Below are positions 49,252 through 61,041 of a DNA stretch of 64,000 nucleotides, piece after piece (position 1 is the stretch's first letter; every line of letters begins with the position of its first letter). A model generated the notes under the pieces. It was given only the letters and a program-made list of their open reading frames with translations, did no database searches and was not told the DNA's origin. The position numbers and the translations under genes are program-made. The stretch covers positions 118,504,331 to 118,568,330 of the forward strand of contig CM037585.1 of NCBI GenBank assembly GCA_021018995.1, given 5' to 3'. The stretch is from Chloranthus sessilifolius (lineage: Eukaryota; Streptophyta; Magnoliopsida; Chloranthales; Chloranthaceae).

Positions 49252-51080
49252 TGTAATGTCCCAAAAATTTTAACCTTTAAACAATACACCTCGGTGTGCG
49301 TGCTCGACTAGTCACGTACCCGACTGGTCATGTACCCAACTTTGTGAAAATAAATTGGCAAGTTATGTTAGGATATGTGTTAAGTGAAATAAGAATGATT
49401 GAGATTATGTATGAACCCTTGGATGAGTTCAGAGACACCTAGTTACGGCGTATGTGCCTAACACTTAAACCTATAGCTAGATATAAGAAATAGAACTGTT
49501 AATCTCTGAAAAGTACCACTTTTCACCCCTTAACCTGGCCTTTAATAGATCTTTGAGCTGATTAATAATGGTTTTTAAGTGTGTTTGTGTAAATAAAAGG
49601 AAATTATAGCTTAGTGCCACAATCCTTCATTTTCAAGCCAAGAAGAAAGAATTCTTTGTTAAGTTGTGGAGCTGACGAATTTATTAGGTGTGCACCATGA
49701 TGGTTCATATCATTGGGGTGTTTTACATACATCTGGGTCCTAGAAAGCTTGCTGAGAGAGAGTGGCTAAACCCAAAGTTGATGGAGTGCCGCAGAGGAGT
49801 TAAATGGAGCAGCCATAGAGCACATCAATGAGTACAACAATTCAAGTGGCACATTACAACTATAGTTCTTCCATTTCAAGCTGCTTGAGAACCATATTGC
49901 TGAAATATAGCAGCTACAGATTTGAAGAATTAAAGGACTCGAGCAGCCACACTGCTAAAATCCAAAGCAGCATTGCTGATATCAAGCTGCAGCAGAGAAG
50001 CCCAACTTTACAAGCTGCAACATTCAAGTCAGGCCAAGCTGTATATCTGCTGCATCCACTTATAGAGCAGCTGCTGCAGAATTGAATCCCACATGATGAA
50101 GACCTGAAGACTTGAAACAAGAGCTGCATTGCCTGATTTAAACTTTGTTGCATTCAACCTGTGGAGAGGCATTGTTGAAGCCAACACCTAGATCGAGCAG
50201 TTCACAACCTCAAAGCTTCAATCACTCACCAGTTGAGCTGTTGTTGTAATCACTCAAGGAAGCTGCATCTACTGCACCTCATCTTCAAAAGCTGTTGCAC
50301 CAATCAAACAACTGATGCACTCCACTTGCAAAGCTTCCGCTAAAATCACTCAAAATAGTTGCTGCAATCTTTGCACCTGTCGAATAGTTGCAGACTTGTG
50401 CCACTAATGAACTCGAGCAACTGCCTTGAACCTTTCGAGCAGATGGCTTGTGATGTTTTTGAGACACTAGAACAGCCCACACCCAATGGAGTGCAGCAAC
50501 AGAAGCAACCCAAGTATTCGAGCAGCTGCACATAATGAAGCATACTTGAAGCTGTCAAGTATTCGAGCAGCTGAAGACAACTACTCGAGCTATCGAGTGC
50601 TGATGTATGGAAGTCTAGCAGTTAAGGCAGCCTCTCGAGCAGTTTGAAGAGCTGCACCTTTAAGAACCCGACAGGCTCCTTGCAGCTTACACATGAACTA
50701 TGTGAGCTGTGCATGCTTAAAATGATCCACTCGATAGGTTCATGCATGCTTAAAATGATCCACTCGACAGGTTCATGAACCTTTCGAGCTGTTTAAATAT
50801 TGCTGCATTAGAACCCCACGAGCAGCTGAATTGAACCTGTCGAGCTACAGCCTGGAGAGAATCAACCTGGCGAGCTATTGCTTTTAGGTAGATGAGCAGA
50901 TCTTGAGTGGTTCAACTCCTTGCTGCCTTGAACCTGCTGAGCTGTGTACAGCTAAGAGCTGTAGCACACTAAGCTGTCGAGCAGCTGGAAAACATCTACT
51001 CGAGCTCACCATGCAGCAATAAGCTGTCGAGTTGCAAATACTTAAAGCGCATCCTCACGAGCTGCATGGAGAAGCAACCT

Positions 51081-51296
51081 ATTGAGCTGGGTTAGGTGAG
51101 CTGGCCAGGTACCTGCTTCCAAAAGTAGGAGACCCGAGTTCGAATCCCCTCTCCCCCTTGAGGCCAACCTAGGGATTTATATCCTTTGCTGACCCGGCAT
51201 ATGCTGAATTTGGGGTGCGCATGTGCCCCTGGGATTAGGCGGGTGCTCTAAGAGGCCTGGATACCCAGGTTATCAAAAAAAAAAAAAAAAAAAAAC
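51081..51296 (+). mobile_element. tRNA-derived SINE inside the 4.06-kb insertion
   Basis: A-box-like TGGCCAGGTACC, B-box-like GAGTTCGAATCC, body ending CCCAGGTTATC, and a poly(A) tail of about 21 A ending at 51296. It is colinear with the reverse complement of 14704-14916. The target duplication is unclear (ATTGAGC against ATTGAAG). The longer, purer tail suggests a younger copy than the one in the FPP intron. Confidence 0.85.
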
Positions 51297-51789
51297 ATTG
51301 AAGCCCAGCATCTACTTGTGCAGTCTATAATTATTTTATACAACTTGTCGAGCAGCTGCAGTGCAACCATTGATGCACTCGAGCACTTAAAGTGCAGCTG
51401 TCATCCTCTTGAGTTGCTGGGCAGCCTATCGAACTGAAGTGCTGAAGGTTTTAATGCACTTGAGCAGTTCATTGTGCTGATTTTTATGGAGTAAAGCAGT
51501 TTAAAGGCTTGGTAAAGCAACCGCTCGACTGGTATTGCTGAACTCGAGCATTTTAGAGCTTAAAATCCAACCTCTCGAGTCATTGTTTGAACCCCATGAG
51601 CTGTGATGCTTCTGAGGCATTTTGTCGGGCAGTTGCAGTGCTGAAATATACTGCATTTGAACCTGGCGAGGCTGCATTTGAACTTGGCGAGGTTGCATTT
51701 GAACCTGATGAGGCTGAATTGAACCTAGCGAGCTGCTGCAGGCAACCTGTTGAGTTACAGTGCTGAAAAAAAGGCTTATTTTAGCCTGG

Positions 51790-51910
51790 CGAGAACCTAG
51801 CAAGGTGAAATTCTGAAGCTAGGAACGTAGCGAAAACCTAGCGAGGTGAAATTCTGAAGCTAGGAACGTAGCGAAAACCTAGCGAGGTGAAATTCTGAAG
51901 CTCTATCCTC
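51790..51910. repeat. Three-copy tandem repeat, 41-bp period
   Basis: Units with AACCTAGCGAGGTGAAATTC and TGAAGCTAGGAACGTAGC start near 51792, 51831 and 51872. They appear to be an amplified form of the CGAG box that populates this insertion. Confidence 0.85.
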
Positions 51911-53082
51911 GCGAGGCACGAATTCCAGCCACTTGTTTTCACACTCCAGGGATATTTTGGGGATTTCACAACTTCTAGGGCACACATCCCAATGTCCCAC
52001 ACATCCCAAAGCATCCAAGGGCTGCAAATAAGCCACGACGCCAACTCCAAACCTCCTCATTTCTGATTGGCTATTGCACATAGCTGCTGTAAGGATTGTA
52101 TAAATTGAGTTATATTATATTTTCTAAAACATCCAAAATAGCTAGATCACTTTTAGGTTTTATTTTTCTAGGGTTTCGAGTCAGACTTGTTTCCCTTTTA
52201 TTTTTCATTTCTTCCTCCTTTAGCCCAGCGGCAATGCTGAGTTAATGTTCTTTGTAGCAGCTAGGTATATTCTAGTTTTGCAATTGGTTTTGTAATAACA
52301 TAGAGAGCTGTCTTGAGATTTTGCAAGGACTGCTGCCTTGAGGGCAATCATTGTAAGTTAATTTTAATCAATGAAATGCCATGTTTAAAGCTCCATTAGA
52401 TTTGTATTTTTCTGTGTTTTTTCACACAAATTTTTATAGGTTTTGATGTTCCCATGGTTGCTTGAGCTTGTAGCTCTGCAACCATGGTGGCAGCAGTAGT
52501 TTTACTGTTTTATCTTCAATCTCAATGATCCGGATAACCTATGGGATAGCTTGTGGTCATTAAAGTGGGTAGGGTATAGTCCTAAGGCTGGTCCATATCA
52601 CAGGGCTGAGATAGATTCTTTTTCTTTGCACTTAATCTTGCAGCCAAGTGAGAGATAGTTGCAGAGCAAAACTCTCCTCTGTTTTACATCTCCATTTTCA
52701 GTGAATAGACCTGATATTTTGTAGAGATTATAGACTTGTGAGCTACGTCACTGTAGGTCTTTTTGTAGCAATGACCAGCTGAGTCTAAAGCCCCATTCAA
52801 CCCATTGATTTTTATGTTTTTCACCTGATTTTTAAGGGTTGTTTGTCCATATGGTTGCTTGAGCTTGTAGCCTTCCAACCATAGTGTCTGCAATAGGTTT
52901 TATGTTCTGATTTAATCCAATGATTGGATGAAATCCCTGGGGTATTTTGTGACCATTTAAGTGGACAAAATACAACCCTAAGATCAGTCTAGACCTCTTG
53001 GTTAGGTTAGATTTTTCTACCTAGCAGATGTACTTGTTGCCATCTAAAGGATTGCTGTAGATTCAGTTATAGATCTGATTTA

Positions 53083-53200
53083 CATTGCTGATTTACCCAC
53101 AACTGTCTATTTCTTCATCTTTTATCTTTATTTTACCATACCATTGCTGATTTACCCACAACTGTCTATTTCTTCATCTTTTATCTTTATTTTACCATAC
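53083..53200. repeat. Exact 59-bp tandem duplication
   Basis: The unit beginning CATTGCTGATTTACCCAC is repeated head to tail (53083-53141, 53142-53200) with no difference visible. It is much fresher than its surroundings, or an assembly artefact. Confidence 0.9.
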
Positions 53201-53919
53201 CATCATCACCCTTCTTTATCCCCTTTCTTTAGTTGTAGTTTATTTTTAGTATAGTTTAGCTTTGTGACACTTAAACACCCTCTCTTTACCTTTCTTTCTA
53301 GTTTAGGTTTAGAGTTATTAGATCTATAACTAGATCTGGAGAATTACTATGTCCTTATAGTTTAGATCATCACTCCCTGTGGCACAAACTCTTAATTGAT
53401 TAAAACTTGTTACAACAGGCCCTGGATCTTACAGGACTGTGTATTTTAGAGTGTTGTTTATATGTTTTTTTCACCTCATTTCATCTCCCTTTGTTTTGTT
53501 TTACTTTTATCATTGTTTTCAATAAAATAACAGCAACACTTTAAAATACCAACAAGAACCTTAAGAGAATCTATTTCTCTTGTGAAATGGTTGTGAGAGA
53601 GTTATTTAGAGAGAGAGAAGAGGGAAGAACAATTAATACGGTTGTGTGAATGTGTGTATGAAGAAGTTTAGGTTGTGTATTAAGTGCGAGGTTGGATTGT
53701 GAGGAATCCGAAGCTCTAAGCTACAAAGCCCTTATTGTGTGCGAGAGCGTGGATCAAAGTATTGATCGACTTAAAGGTAAGAATTCTTAATGAATGAATT
53801 CTTAATGAATGAATATGCTCATTTAAGTTGTGCATATGGGTGAAAGATTAGAAGGAGAAAGATAAGATTTGAAGGAAAATGGGTTGGAGAAGTTCAAACC
53901 CAAGTTGGGCGAAATCTGA

Positions 53920-54265
53920 TAAAACTGACCGGTCGATTTGGAAAATCGACCGATCAATTTTGTCAAAGCTATGAACCTAAGGTATAAGAACGAAACCGAC
54001 CGATCCAAATAATTTCGGTCGATTTGGAAAATCGACTGATCGAAAGAAGATCTACCAGTTGATTTTCACAAAACAGGAAGTGTGTAAATTAAGTTCTTGG
54101 GAAATCGACCAGTCGATTTCGAATCGACCAGTCGATTTCGAATCGACCGATCGATTTTGAAAACCGACTGGTTGATTTTAAAACCGATCGATCGGTATCT
54201 GAGTACTAGAAGACTGATTTTCTGAAGGAAATCGACCGGTCGATTTGGGAATCGACTGATTGGTT
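53920..54265. repeat. Dyad array in the Tekay-like LTR
   Basis: About ten imperfect ATCGACC/GGTCGAT dyads. Centres lie near 53930, 53951, 54110, 54129, 54148, 54169, 54189, 54237 and 54257, so neighbours are 19-21 bp apart. Related CGACTAGTC and CGACTGGTC occur near the LTR start (about 49302-49330). Confidence 0.85.
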
Positions 54266-55734
54266 TTAGCAGTTTCAGGACTTTGGTTTGTTTTAAAAGG
54301 AGGGCTTTGTGGAGACTTTGTATCTCCCTGTTTTGCGTCATATTTTTGACGTTTTGTTTATGTAATTGTATGTGTTAGGTATAAGCTTGAGCAATGGGAT
54401 AGAAGGGCTAACATGAGCTAAGGAAATTAAGTGTGACTTCGTGTGAGGTAGGAAAAACTCTGCAACACGCATATTTGATTTTGTTAGCATGCTTTTATGA
54501 TATGATAGGTGTGTGTATGAATGGTGGTTTTGTAAATCATTCAGCATGGGTTCGTTTAAGTATTTAAATGAGATAGATGTGAGTGAGTATGAAATGTGAT
54601 AGGTGAGCATGTGACATTTGTAAGAATTAAGGATATGTGTGAGTGACACCAGGAATATGATATGTGCGTATGTGAACTTCAAAATCAAAACTAATATGAA
54701 TTATCACAATATACGGTGAATAACTATATGTAGATTTTGCACGTTGATTTAAGGTTATGTATTGAACACCCTACCGAGGCGGTGGTATACCCGCAACCAG
54801 TACGGTGGGATATCCGTAATTATGCTCTGGTATGGCGGGATATCCGTTCTTTGGTTTCTAATATGTGGAAATACTTCGTTTGGCATAAGTCTCCTAATTC
54901 GAAGGGGCTTGGGCAATTTCATATGAATGGTTCATTGAATGACGATGTTTGGGGTGTTCCATCGGTATATATATGGCTTTCAATACTATATTTGCTCGAT
55001 AGATTATTTAAGTGATTTGTTTAAGTATATGTGTGCGTTAAGAGAACAACTTGAGTAATCATGATAAGCATGTTTGAAGCTTTGCATCCGATATATATTT
55101 TAGTCAATTTAAATGCTTTTAAATTGTAACTCATTGTAAGAGAAGCATGTTTTTGATTGTGTCATGAAATATATGTTTGACATCATAATATGCATCTTGT
55201 TTAAGTTTTCCTATTGAGCTTAGATGTAGCCCTTCGACTATACGTCACAGGTTCAGAGGTAGCTGCGGGGACTAAGGACGTAGATTCTGAGGACTCGGAG
55301 TACATTCCTAAGGAGGAGACTGAGCCCCCTCTAGAGGAGTTCTTCTAGTAGATTGAGTTGCGCTTGTGTATTTTGAGAGCTATGTTGTAAGGCTTAGTAC
55401 GTCCAGCCGGTTTAGTTTTGTAAGGATAATTGTATATGTCATGCAGTATATTGTTTTGCGAACCATACGTTGGTGACGATTGTTGTCACTCCTGGTTTGG
55501 TTCTTTCTGCCATGTGAGTACATGGGGTTAGAACTCTCTTTTGTGATCTTTTGAGTTGTCTTGTATAGAAATGGAAATTTCTTTCTTGTGATGACTCTAT
55601 CTACTTGTTAGATGTGTACTTTGTTCCTCTTTGAGTGTGGATGTGCCAAGTGTTCAGTGAGTTATAATGGGTTTGGCCTTAAGGGCCTTACCGACGGCAC
55701 CGATTTTCGGGGTGTGAAAATTTGGGCTATCACA

Positions 55735-56420
55735 ATTGAATTGAAAATGTGGATACCACGTTTATGAAGTAAACTCTCAATCGATTGAGTTAAATCAATT
55801 GATTGAAGTCACTTCTTAGCATATGTCTTGGCTGCATCTTCTGCTCGTGCAAGTGATCAATTCAATCGATAGATTGCGTTGAACTCTTACGTACACTTTA
55901 ATTCATTAATATCAACCATTGATTTAGTAAAATCAATCTATTGACATCAATGAATTTTGTAACCCAAGTGTCATTCTTCGCGTCTTTTCAAATGTCATTT
56001 GAAACGTCACTGCTTTTATGCCAATTGATTGAGTTTCCAAAATCAATCGATCGACATAATGAGTCGCCTGACGGTTTCCCAGTCCCAGAGCAACTTGACT
56101 CGCGTCTTTTCAAATATTCATTCGAAACGGCGTCGCATTAAATTCAACCGATTGATTTTCTCAAATCAAATTCAATCAATTGATTTTCTCAAATCAATCC
56201 ATTGAATTCAAGAGGTCTACTACCGAACAGTCTTGCATTAAAATCAATCGATTGAAATTTTAAATTCAACCGATCAATTTTAGCATTCTCAACCGTCTCT
56301 AGCCGCGAGAAATTTTAGTTTAAGGGACACTCTTGGTCCCTTCTCCACCATTCTCTGAACATTCTCCTGAAGCCCTCTCCTTCCTAGTACTCTCTTGCAC
56401 CTTTATCCCTGACTTTCTTC
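55735..56420 (+). other. Athila-B non-coding block rich in CAATCGATTG dyads
   Basis: About ten to twelve copies of CAATCGATTG or one-step variants lie between 55777 and 56282, many in pairs. They stop about 140 bp before the ATG of the extra ORF at 56421. The last stretch (56320-56420) is a CT-rich leader. Confidence 0.8.
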
Positions 56421-57569
56421 ATGGCTGATGGTGCTAGTCCCGCGATTCAATTATCACCACTCCCCAACAATGTTCCAAGAAGCATGCAGTTAGAAGACTA
56501 CACCGATCGGCAAATCTAAACCGAGAATTTCTTCGATCTTATCGAGTTTCACCGAATTCCTGAAGTAGTGCGCTCCATCGCTAACATCGAAGCGGCTCAT
56601 CTCGAGATGCTACTCGCGCCTCCACCTATTGATGCATCCTTGGGCATAATCTGCCTATTCTATCAAAATATGGAATGGATACCGGCATTGCGTTCTTAGT
56701 TAGGATTCGATTACATCTGCATTAGGATTGATAACTGGGTCTATAGGGTTCAAGCTTTGGATCTTACCGAGGCATTCCATTTTTATGTGCACCGACCTTT
56801 GAACCATCAAATTGAGCGGGAAGTAGATCTTAGCCAAGAAGAAATGATTGCTAATATGGCTGGGAGTAGACATGGGTCGGGGCTCTCTACGCCTCGATCG
56901 GCCTTGCCCTGCGACATTTTGTTTTGGGATATTGTGATGTCTACCAATATCCTACCTCATGGGACCAAGAGCGAATAGACTGGAAATTGTGTGGCGGCAC
57001 TTTACGTAGTTCACACAAACACATGGATTGATGATCCGATAATGATGCTTGATGAGATGTATCGATGCCACAACGACATCGCCACATTGATGCAACGTCG
57101 GGAAAGTTTGTTGCTTTACTTCCCTCATTTTGTCATGCACCTTCTGGATCATCTAGGGTGCCCGATATACAATGACGAGGCGTTGGGCGATATGCAGTTC
57201 TACCAGTACGGGCGAAATGTGTGGAACAAGAGCATGAAGGCTCTCTTCAGGAATGTGCCAGGAAATATTCAAGATGATGCACCACCTCTTCCCCAACCAA
57301 ATCCTGAACAATGCCAATGTGGTAGATATCGAAGGCCTTGTTCCGAAGAGGCCCCTGATTTCAATGCCGAGGCGGCTATCTCACACCTCGAGGCGCGGAT
57401 GGATGGATTTGCTATGAGGATTGGTGGTATGGATCGAAGATTACATTACCAGGGTTCCCTCATTACCCAGATCGCTAGGGAATCATTCCTAGGGCAGGCA
57501 GATGGGTTCATTGCACGAGCGCGAGCGACAATGGATAGAGAGGGTGATGACGAAGATGATGAAGATTGA
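56421..57569 (+). pseudogene. Athila-B extra ORF 1
   Basis: A single frame of 382 codons with three stops (56517, about 56697, 56976). It starts MADGASPAIQLSPLPNN. The N-terminal half has the plant-transposon-protein-like pattern (FDLIEFHRIPEVVRSIANIE, LFYQNMEWIPAL). The C-terminal third has a Cys cluster (EQCQCGRYRRPC), a helical segment (AISHLEARMDGFAMRIGGMD) and an acidic end (EGDDEDDED). Its position equals the extra ORF of Athila-A. No signal peptide or membrane segment is seen. Function unknown; no CAATCGATTG motif lies inside it. Confidence 0.65.
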
Positions 57570-58220
57570 GAATGATTGGGTTTAGAGAATGAATTTTGGT
57601 TTTCTGATGCTTTGACGTTTGGTGTTCTTGTGTGTTAGGATTTTTAGTTTGGTTAAACGTTTTGGTTGTTTTAGGTTTTTATGATTAGGGTAGTTTAATT
57701 TCGATGTTAGTGTGTGATTGAATGTAAAAAGTTTTCAACTTTTAATGGAAAAATCAACTGGATTGTGTTCTGTTCGAACTAATGTGAAGTTGCTCACTTT
57801 TTCAGTCGATCGATTGAAAATTGAAAATCAATCGATGGACTGATGCGTATTGAAAACATCTTCAATTGTTCAAAACACATATCAATTGATTGAAATGTCA
57901 ATATGAATCTATCGATGTGGTGTAGGTTCGTATTTCCAGACTTTAAGAAACTTTCTCAATTTTAATGTTCTGCCCAAAATTGGCATTTTCTATAGAAATA
58001 AAGTTTCTTCTCACCAGCTGGTCATTCCTACAACATGACCACATCAATTGATTGATTTCCAAAAATCAATCGATCGACTTTCAAAAGTCCTAGATCCTAT
58101 TCGGAAAATTGCAATTTTTATTATTTCCCCTTAGATTCTTCCTCTTTTAGGCTATTGCCCTTAGTTTTTCATAATTAGTTTCCTTAATTCTTAGTACTTC
58201 TCATCCCTCAAATTCGATTA
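57570..58220 (+). other. Spacer between Athila-B extra ORFs
   Basis: Non-coding, with paired CAATCGATTG-type dyads near 57803-57837, 57886-57925 and 58044-58076 (centres 22 bp apart in the last pair). Confidence 0.75.
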
Positions 58221-58607
58221 ATGAAGAGCATTAAGTACCACACCCGTGCTGCTGTGAAACGCTTGAATGAGCCGGCCTGAATAAAGGCTCGTAGGGATGC
58301 TCCACCAGAATCGTTGGATTTATCTAACATTGAAGTGATGGATCTGGATCCGGTTTTTCCACCCCCTCCATCCCCGCGTTCACCACTTGATCTCATGCAT
58401 ATCGATCCACCACTATCAACTTTTCCTCCGCGAAACCCCCACCCATTCACTCGTTCCTTGTCTGCGTTGAATTCTATGACGGAGCTGCCTAATGTCCTTG
58501 ATTTAATTCCAACTTACCTTTGGGCAGAGCTGAATCTGCAACCCAAAAAACATCGATCCGTCACCACCACCATCCACCCCACCACGTGCTCCAATTTTCG
58601 CTCCTAG
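58221..58607 (+). pseudogene. Athila-B extra ORF 2 (small, proline-rich)
   Basis: The ATG at 58221 opens MKSIKYHTRAAVKRLNEPA, a TGA follows at 58278, and the same frame continues to 58605. The downstream part has acidic and Pro-rich runs (DLDPVFPPPPSPRSP, IDPPLSTFPPRNPHP). No family recognised. It contains no CAATCGATTG motif although its flanks do. Confidence 0.45.
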
Positions 58608-61041
58608 CCACGCTGGAATCACCAAAGAAATGTGGAATTTTATGTTCCCAAAACCAAAGCCAGGGATGACTAGTAATGAGGATTATGGATATAGATTTCG
58701 TTTGAGTTTTAGGATTTAGGATTTGTTTTAGGGTTGGTTTTATTTTTCATATTAGGTTAGTTTGCATTTTTTAATTCATTAGGCTTAGTTTTTATTTTAA
58801 ATAAGTGTAATAAGCACATAGAATTAAATAAAAATTTAGTATATTTTATTAATTTTGCATTGTGTGTGTTTCGATTTGTTCTTTCATGATATTTATTGAT
58901 TTTTAACCTGTAATATTAATTATGGGGCATGATATTTTGACACCTGATCTGCCTTATGGCTGTGATAAGTTTTTATCAGGTTTGGGGGTTCCCAGATTCA
59001 CTTTCGCATAATGAGGACATTGAACCTGATAGGTTTGGGGTGATAAACATCATGCATTCGATACCAAGTTATTGCTTTTCAATAGAGCATAACGGCTCAA
59101 AAACAAGAAGAGTCGGTTCTCGGAATAGTTGAAATCGATTGAATTCTTGAAAATCAATCGATTGACTGACAATTATTGACCAAGAATTCTTTTGGAGCTG
59201 ATACATCTCAATCGATTGACTTTCACAAATCAATCGATTGACGGACAACTATGGCCCGAGATTGTTTGTAATATGGTGCAAATCAATCAATTGATTTTCA
59301 AAAATCAATCGATCAATTGTGCACAGTAAAGCCTATTTTCAAATTTCAATGTGTTTTCAGGATTTTTAATTGCCGATACTCGTGAAGATTTTGTGAAAAT
59401 TATCATGCCTTGTTAAGATTATAATTGCCTATGATCATTAGTTCAATGTGAAGTTTCAAAACATGATTCTGCAGTTCATGACTAGAACTTGTTGCACCAT
59501 TACCATGCTTGAATGTCGAAGTCAAGGGACTAGTTTAAAACTTTGAATCCTAAGATTCTAGTGGAGACTAAAAACTCGTTAGCTTTAGATCCATCCATTT
59601 GTTCTTGATGAGTGCTCATACGAATGCGGAGTGTTTTTGAATACGTACCAATTTTATTTAATCTCATACGTTGTTTATTGGTTTGTTTACTTTACATATG
59701 TTGTATCATCGTACTAGAACACATTGCCCTTTTACTCAAAATAAATAGGCATGCTTACCATCTTGGGAGGAGGTGATTGAAGGCCATCTTTGGCTCGTTT
59801 GTGCTTAAAATATCCTACCTCATACAGTGTTTCTTTTAGCAACCCCTTTGAGTCGTATTGAAAAATTGCCCTATTATGTTTTTGATAAACCACGATAACT
59901 ACACCATTACACTATTGCTGAAAATTAAGCCTTAATCTCTGAAAAATCGGGAAACAGAAATAAGAAATAAATGAAAAGAGAGTATGTGGAGATGTGTGAT
60001 AGTGGTGACCATTGGGAGATAGGGCAGAAATTTTGAAGAAAAAGGGTGAAAAGAAGAAGAAAAAAAATATTTATGTGTGAAAGAGGTAGAAAAATAATAT
60101 ATATATATATATATATATATACGAGGTGATGTCGAAAAGAAAAAGAAAAAGAAGGAATGAAAGAAAAGAAAGTTGAGAAAAGAGAAAGAAAAATTCTGAA
60201 AAATTCAAAAAGGAAAGAGTGAAAATAAGAAAATCAAATGTGTTTCTTTTCCCGATTTCTCAGAGAAATTTGAATCAAATTTCCCTTTCTTCCATAACCT
60301 TCACCCGAGCCCCATTATAACCCTGAAAAAGACCGTCTTGATCCAATCTTGATTGGTAAATGCCTTGTGGAGAGTGAGAGTGTAATGTCTATGGTGTGTG
60401 ATGTAGCGTGCTTCAGATACAAACATCTTTTTCAATATAAGATTCATTTTCATTCATTGATGCATCATGTTTCATTTTAACATGTGAGGTCCTTTTAGCT
60501 TTGTTGTAATACTGTCTCACATGTGTGCAAAAACTGAACCATTCATCAGAGCGATTCTATTTTGAGTGTATATCTCAGGTGAGGATTGAGTTGAGACATA
60601 GGATTCAAAGATTCCCTGTTTGAGCTTGTTCCCTGATGAAAGGATTTTTGCATTGGTAAAGCACACACGACACTCTACGCGTGAATGAAAGAATCATCTG
60701 AAGAGCAAAGCATTAAATTGATTTGAATGGGCATTGATAAGATTAGCATGGCGATGTGTTTGATATTAAAGATTCACTCGTTGCAAACAATCGATGGTTA
60801 TGAAAACTATTGTTGAAATTTAAAGGCCTTGAAGGTTGTGGGTATATTCACTGAAAACTTTTAGGAGACACAACTCTTCCACTAGGGATCACCTAGGGGT
60901 TTAAAGGCTTATTGCATAAGCTAAATGCAATCGTGTTCCCTACAAAAGTGGCATTTATTTTCTTAGGATGTTAGTTTTACTTTGCTTTGACATATTTATC
61001 ATTTTCTTTACTCAAGGACTAGCAAAGTGTAGGTTTGGGGG
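58608..61041 (+). other. Athila-B 3' non-coding region and PPT
   Basis: No ORF. Three motif pairs lie at 59131-59165, 59208-59242 and 59281-59318. There are A-rich stretches with an (AT)n run near 60094-60120. CCCCATTATAACCCTGAAAA (about 60311) is wording common in Athila 3' regions. A conserved block (60835-60955) shares ACTAGGGATCACCTAGGGGT with Athila-A. The PPT is AGGTTTGGGGG at 61031-61041. Confidence 0.7.

Larger units (their letters stand above)
49497..53554 (+). mobile_element. LTR-type insertion inside the solo LTR, 4.06 kb, unassigned
   Basis: It begins TGTTAATCTC and ends ATACCAACA, with perfect AGAAC duplications (49492-49496, 53555-53559). There is no gag or pol frame, so it is a solo LTR or a large non-autonomous element. 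The first half (49.7-52.0 kb) is filled with TCGAG/CGAGC boxes next to AGCTG words. The second half has an internal duplication of about 400 bp (about 52380-52660 and 52780-53060; shared GGTTGCTTGAGCTTGTAG). Small frames inside are low-complexity. Confidence 0.7.
49252..55734 (+). mobile_element. Nested solo LTR (Tekay/Del-like), 2.4 kb, itself interrupted
   Basis: The start TGTAATGTCCCAAAAATTTT and the inverted end TGTGATAGCCCAAATTTTC match each other, as LTR tips do. The flanks are AGTGA (49247-49251) and ATTGA (55735-55739), a duplication with one change. Removing the insertion 49497-53554 and its 5-bp duplication leaves about 2.42 kb. No internal pol is present, so it is a solo LTR. It carries tandem ATCGACC/GGTCGAT dyads (53920-54265) and GGGATATCCGT repeats (54770-54865). 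It landed in an Athila-B motif copy. Confidence 0.75.

Noticed and set aside
59208..59242. 34-bp motif pair as a loxP-like recombination site
   Set aside because: Same length by coincidence; no recombinase gene, and copies are numerous and in one orientation-free palindromic form.
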